Made by a program: the position numbers and the translations under genes. Below are positions 16,039 through 18,661 of a stretch of DNA of 18,661 bases, one piece after another. How positions within the stretch are numbered: position 1 is the stretch's first letter; every line of letters begins with the position of its first letter. The notes under the pieces are model-generated. The model made no database searches and was not told where the DNA came from. It saw nothing but the letters and a program-made list of their open reading frames with translations. The DNA lies in contig CAXSCR010000073.1 of assembly GCA_964235605.1 (NCBI GenBank), positions 1-18,661 on the forward strand. Reading direction: 5' to 3'. This DNA comes from DATCRE01 sp964235605. Lineage in GTDB: Bacteria; Bacteroidota; Bacteroidia; Cytophagales; Cyclobacteriaceae.

Positions 16039-17189
16039 AAACAAAAAATCTACTAGCATACCTGTTCGCTGCTCTTTTTAGCGCCCCCCTTGTAGCATCT
16101 GCGCAAGATTCGACTAAGACTTTTACTATATCAGGTTCTATTGATACGTATGCACATTCTTCATTAGGTACAAGATATGCAGGTGCAGGTGGCTTTACTC
16201 AATATGCTCCTTTAACTTCATTTTCAAATTTAAGAGGGTTTGGCTTAGGTATGTTTAATCTTATTGCGTCTTATCAAGGTGAAAAGGCCGGCTTTGTAGC
16301 TGACGTGGTATTTGGCCCTCGTGGCTACGATGCGGTATTTGGTAATCAATACACTGGCCAAAGAATAGTAAATCAGTTGTTTGGGTATGTAAAATTAAGT
16401 GATGTTGTTACTGTAAACTTAGGACAGTTCAATACATTTTTAGGATATGAAGTGATTTCACCAACATTGAACTTTAATTATTCTACTTCATACCTATTCT
16501 CTTACGGGCCATTCAACCATACAGGCGTACGTGTTGACTTCGCTACAGAAGGTGGTTTTGTTGCTAAGATAGCGTTAATGAATCCAACTGACTTAGTGGA
16601 ATTCAATCCCGTTAACACCTATACATTAGGTGGACAAGTTGGATTCACCAACGATGCTGGTGGAATTTGGCTAAACGCTTTGTATGGTGACCAAGACGGA
16701 ACCCTTGACGGTGATCTTGATCCTGTTGGAGCAAGTTCAAGAGGAACTACATTTCAAGTTGACCTTACTACAGGCTGGACTTTGGGTGAATCGTTCTACT
16801 TAGGTTTAAATACTTCTATGCAAAGTACCGCCGGCGGACAAGAAGTAAATTTTTCTGGTAATGTTGTTGACATTGCGGGCGTTGACCCAAGTTCATTCTT
16901 TGGCGTAGCTATTTATCCAAAATTCATTGCTTCTGATGCGCTATCGGTTGGTTTAAGAGGTGAGTACTTCTCAATCAAGAATTCACATGTCTCACCAATT
17001 GGCCTTGATACTAATGGCGATGGAAATGTAATTGCTGGAACGTTATCAGCTAATTATAAAATTGGAGGCTTAACACTCATTCCTGAGCTTAGGGTAGATA
17101 TAACATCTGAAGATACTTACCGTGAAAAAGATGGTACACCTACAGATATGATACCTTCACTAACTTTAGCTGCTGTTTATAAATTCTAA
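16035..17189 (+). CDS. BBP2-type outer-membrane beta-barrel porin
   Basis: A 384-aa outer-membrane protein. The signal peptide runs to about residue 23 (LFSAPLVASA, then QDSTK). The mature part begins with TFTISGSIDTYAHSSLG and shows alternating amphipathic beta strands, many aromatic girdle residues and Gly/Asn-rich turns, ending in a typical barrel-closing strand with a C-terminal Phe (LTLAAVYKF). Features such as VVFGPRGYDAVFGNQY and LGQFNTFLGYEV fit the BBP2/OmpL-like putative porin family of Bacteroidota. Placed directly after amt with no other gene of normal size between, it likely lets ammonium or another nitrogen compound through the outer membrane; that role is inference from position. 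An intrinsic terminator lies 40 bp past the stop. Confidence 0.88.
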   Translation: MKTKNLLAYLFAALFSAPLVASAQDSTKTFTISGSIDTYAHSSLGTRYAGAGGFTQYAPLTSFSNLRGFGLGMFNLIASYQGEKAGFVADVVFGPRGYDAVFGNQYTGQRIVNQLFGYVKLSDVVTVNLGQFNTFLGYEVISPTLNFNYSTSYLFSYGPFNHTGVRVDFATEGGFVAKIALMNPTDLVEFNPVNTYTLGGQVGFTNDAGGIWLNALYGDQDGTLDGDLDPVGASSRGTTFQVDLTTGWTLGESFYLGLNTSMQSTAGGQEVNFSGNVVDIAGVDPSSFFGVAIYPKFIASDALSVGLRGEYFSIKNSHVSPIGLDTNGDGNVIAGTLSANYKIGGLTLIPELRVDITSEDTYREKDGTPTDMIPSLTLAAVYKF

Positions 17190-17228
17190 TAACCAGCTAG
17201 ACTTTAGCGTTTAGTTTGAGACATTTGA

Positions 17229-17266
17229 GAAGAAGATCGACTATGTTGATCTTCTTCGTTTTTTTT
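17229..17266 (+). terminator. Rho-independent terminator of the porin gene
   Basis: The stem gaagaagatc (17229-17238) pairs exactly with gatcttcttc (17248-17257); a G-T and an A-T pair extend it to 12 bp, leaving a 5-nt loop. It is followed by cg and eight T residues (17259-17266). This is a textbook intrinsic terminator, 40 bp after the porin stop. Confidence 0.9.
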
Positions 17267-17281
17267 AAAAGACTTATACCC

Positions 17282-17866
17282 ATGGTTAAACGACTTACCT
17301 TTTTTTTAGTAGCACTCGCGTTTCAATACACGGCTTCTATTGCACAAGTATTCCCGGTAGGTGAAAATGGTAAAGTAACTTTTTATGAAGTATTACCGGC
17401 AGATTCATTGTCCAAAGTAGCACTATATCATAATGCCATAAATTGGTTTAAAAAATCCGCTCATCAAGTAAAGCTAACGCGTGAAGATTCCGTCAACGGA
17501 AAACTAATGGGTCACAATGAATTTTTATTATACTCTGCCCAGCCTGGAGTCTTAAAGAAGTTGACGGGTAAATTTACCTATGAAACGGTGATTGAAGTTA
17601 GAGACAACCGCTATCGTTATACTTTTACCGATTTCATTTATCATGAATTTAAACCAGACCGTTACCACAATATTGCAGCTACTGGTAAAACCAAAAATCT
17701 GGAGGAATTAAAAGCCACAGGATGGCAAAAATTATGGGATAAACATCGTCAACTTCTATTTACAAAAATACAACAAGACATTGACCGTCTTAAAACTCAA
17801 ATCATACATGTTCCCACCGCTACCCCAGCATCAACCAAAAAAAATGAATTAAAATGGGAGGAGTGA
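17282..17866 (+). CDS. DUF4468 domain protein, periplasmic
   Basis: A 194-aa exported protein. The signal peptide MVKRLTFFLVALAFQYTASIAQ begins at ATG 17282. Longer frames from TTG 17216 or ATG 17243 are rejected because both lie before or inside the porin terminator hairpin and T-run. The mature part starts FPVGENGKVTFYEVLPADSL and continues YHNAINWFKK, then YETVIEVRDNRYRYTFTDFIYHEF, the pattern of the DUF4468 domain, a beta-rich fold of unknown function common in Bacteroidota (about residues 25-140). The C-terminal 45 residues are helical and charged (ELKATGWQKLWDKHRQ...). No pathway can be assigned from the neighbours. Confidence 0.85.
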   Translation: MVKRLTFFLVALAFQYTASIAQVFPVGENGKVTFYEVLPADSLSKVALYHNAINWFKKSAHQVKLTREDSVNGKLMGHNEFLLYSAQPGVLKKLTGKFTYETVIEVRDNRYRYTFTDFIYHEFKPDRYHNIAATGKTKNLEELKATGWQKLWDKHRQLLFTKIQQDIDRLKTQIIHVPTATPASTKKNELKWEE

Positions 17867-17958
17867 TGGCACACATTTTTCTTCCTAAATATTTTACCTA
17901 ACATTAAGGAAATAAGAAGCACTTTACTTTACTTTATAAAAAATTCTGTAATTCTCTC

Positions 17959-18600
17959 ATGATTCATCCCCATACTGAGATCCGGTTTATCAACGATAAG
18001 ATTGGATATGGTGTAGTTGCCACGAAGTTTATACCGAAAGGCTCTATCACTTGGGCACTTGACAAGTTCGATAGAACCTTCACTGCCCAACAGATTAAAA
18101 ACATGGATCCCATATATCAAAATATAATGGATATCTACTCATACCGGAATCCGGAAGGGAATTATATTTTATGCTGGGATAACGCCCGTTTTGTAAATCA
18201 CAGTTCCAATTCAAATTGCATTACTACGGCATACGAATTTGAAATCGCCGTACGTGACATCTACCCTGGCGAGGAGCTGACTGATGATTATGGATACCTT
18301 AATGTAGAAGAACCCTTCGAAGTTATTCCAGAGGTTGGAACGAACCGAACTGTAATCTACCCAGATGACTTAGTGAACTATTATCATCTATGGGATGAGA
18401 AATTGCTAGAGGCCTTCAAGGATCTCAAAGATGTGAATCAACCTTTATTGTCTCTATTAAGTAGAGATACAATAGAAAAAGCAGAACAAATTGCAAGTGG
18501 CAAAAAGAAAATGGATTCTATCATTCATTGCTATCATGTGAATGGAAATGGTAAACCAAAACTTGTTGTACGCTCGCCGTTGGTTGCATATCCATATTAA
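17959..18600 (+). CDS. SET-domain protein (putative lysine methyltransferase)
   Basis: A 213-aa protein with a SET fold at about 5-115. Visible hallmarks: the opening GYGVVATKFIPKGSI, the pseudoknot motif ARFVNHSSNSNC (76-87), and GEELTDDYGY (104-113) carrying the catalytic Tyr111 in the usual place. SET enzymes move a methyl group from S-adenosylmethionine to a lysine. There is no signal peptide, so it is cytoplasmic. The C-terminal part (about 115-213) is not a recognised domain; it lacks the Cys-rich post-SET zinc site of eukaryotic enzymes and holds a single Cys near its end. The gene starts 92 bp after the DUF4468 gene behind an AT-rich leader with a ttta-ctttactttac run. Bacterial SET proteins of this type occur in Bacteroidota; their substrates are unknown. 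Confidence 0.88.
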   Translation: MIHPHTEIRFINDKIGYGVVATKFIPKGSITWALDKFDRTFTAQQIKNMDPIYQNIMDIYSYRNPEGNYILCWDNARFVNHSSNSNCITTAYEFEIAVRDIYPGEELTDDYGYLNVEEPFEVIPEVGTNRTVIYPDDLVNYYHLWDEKLLEAFKDLKDVNQPLLSLLSRDTIEKAEQIASGKKKMDSIIHCYHVNGNGKPKLVVRSPLVAYPY

Positions 18601-18661
18601 TATTTTTGGGTCTATGTGGAATACTGTGGGTAATCGAATTTAAGTTTTCCGGCTACAAAGT
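18601..18661. other. Window end, no feature seen
   Basis: The last 61 bases hold no stem with a T-run and no start of a recognisable gene. Confidence 0.3.

Overview
The window reads as a chromosomal piece of a Bacteroidota bacterium, most likely of the Cytophagales type. The evidence is a secreted protein ending in a type IX secretion (T9SS) sorting domain, several short Bacteroidota-style lipoproteins, the DUF4403 and DUF4468 families, a BBP2-type beta-barrel porin, weak or absent Shine-Dalgarno sites, and a TAnnTTTG-type promoter. The organism call is inferred from gene families, not from a marker gene.

Layout. On the minus strand at 95-5320 lie a 1133-aa secreted CotH/lamin-tail protein, a CutC-family protein and a Tat-exported glycosylasparaginase; the last two overlap as TAATG and form an operon. 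A gene-poor stretch (5321-6514) follows. Its right end carries a plus-strand relic of the 5' part of a group II intron (about 6201-6503) with no reverse transcriptase. Next on the minus strand is a HigBA-like toxin-antitoxin locus: the antitoxin is intact, but the toxin is broken by a nonsense codon plus two small compensating frameshifts. A minus-strand NlpC/P60 lipoprotein follows. From 7965 everything runs on the plus strand: a GlcD-type FAD oxidase, a YdcZ-family membrane protein, a DUF1080 lipoprotein, glutamine-dependent asparagine synthetase, a DUF4403 lipoprotein, an Amt ammonium channel, a BBP2 porin ending at a textbook terminator, a DUF4468 protein and a SET-domain protein.

How they fit together. 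The glycosylasparaginase/CutC pair suggests periplasmic breakdown of N-glycan linkages (GlcNAc-Asn). Asparagine synthetase, Amt and the porin suggest an ammonium uptake and assimilation neighbourhood; the usual PII gene (glnK) is absent next to amt, and the amt-porin gap holds only very small ORFs. The 5.3-7.4 kb segment is the accessory, decaying part of the window (intron relic, broken toxin, short repeats); the rest looks like ordinary chromosomal core. No tRNA, rRNA, CRISPR array, transposase or replication origin was recognised.

Three starts were moved downstream of longer TTG-initiated reading frames because the internal ATG begins a clean export signal: the glycosylasparaginase (5320), the DUF4403 lipoprotein (12735) and the DUF4468 protein (17282). 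I found no convincing new multi-gene system. The observations most worth a second look are the intron relic, the broken toxin with a preserved antitoxin, the amt-porin arrangement, the SET protein and the nested domain in the CotH protein.
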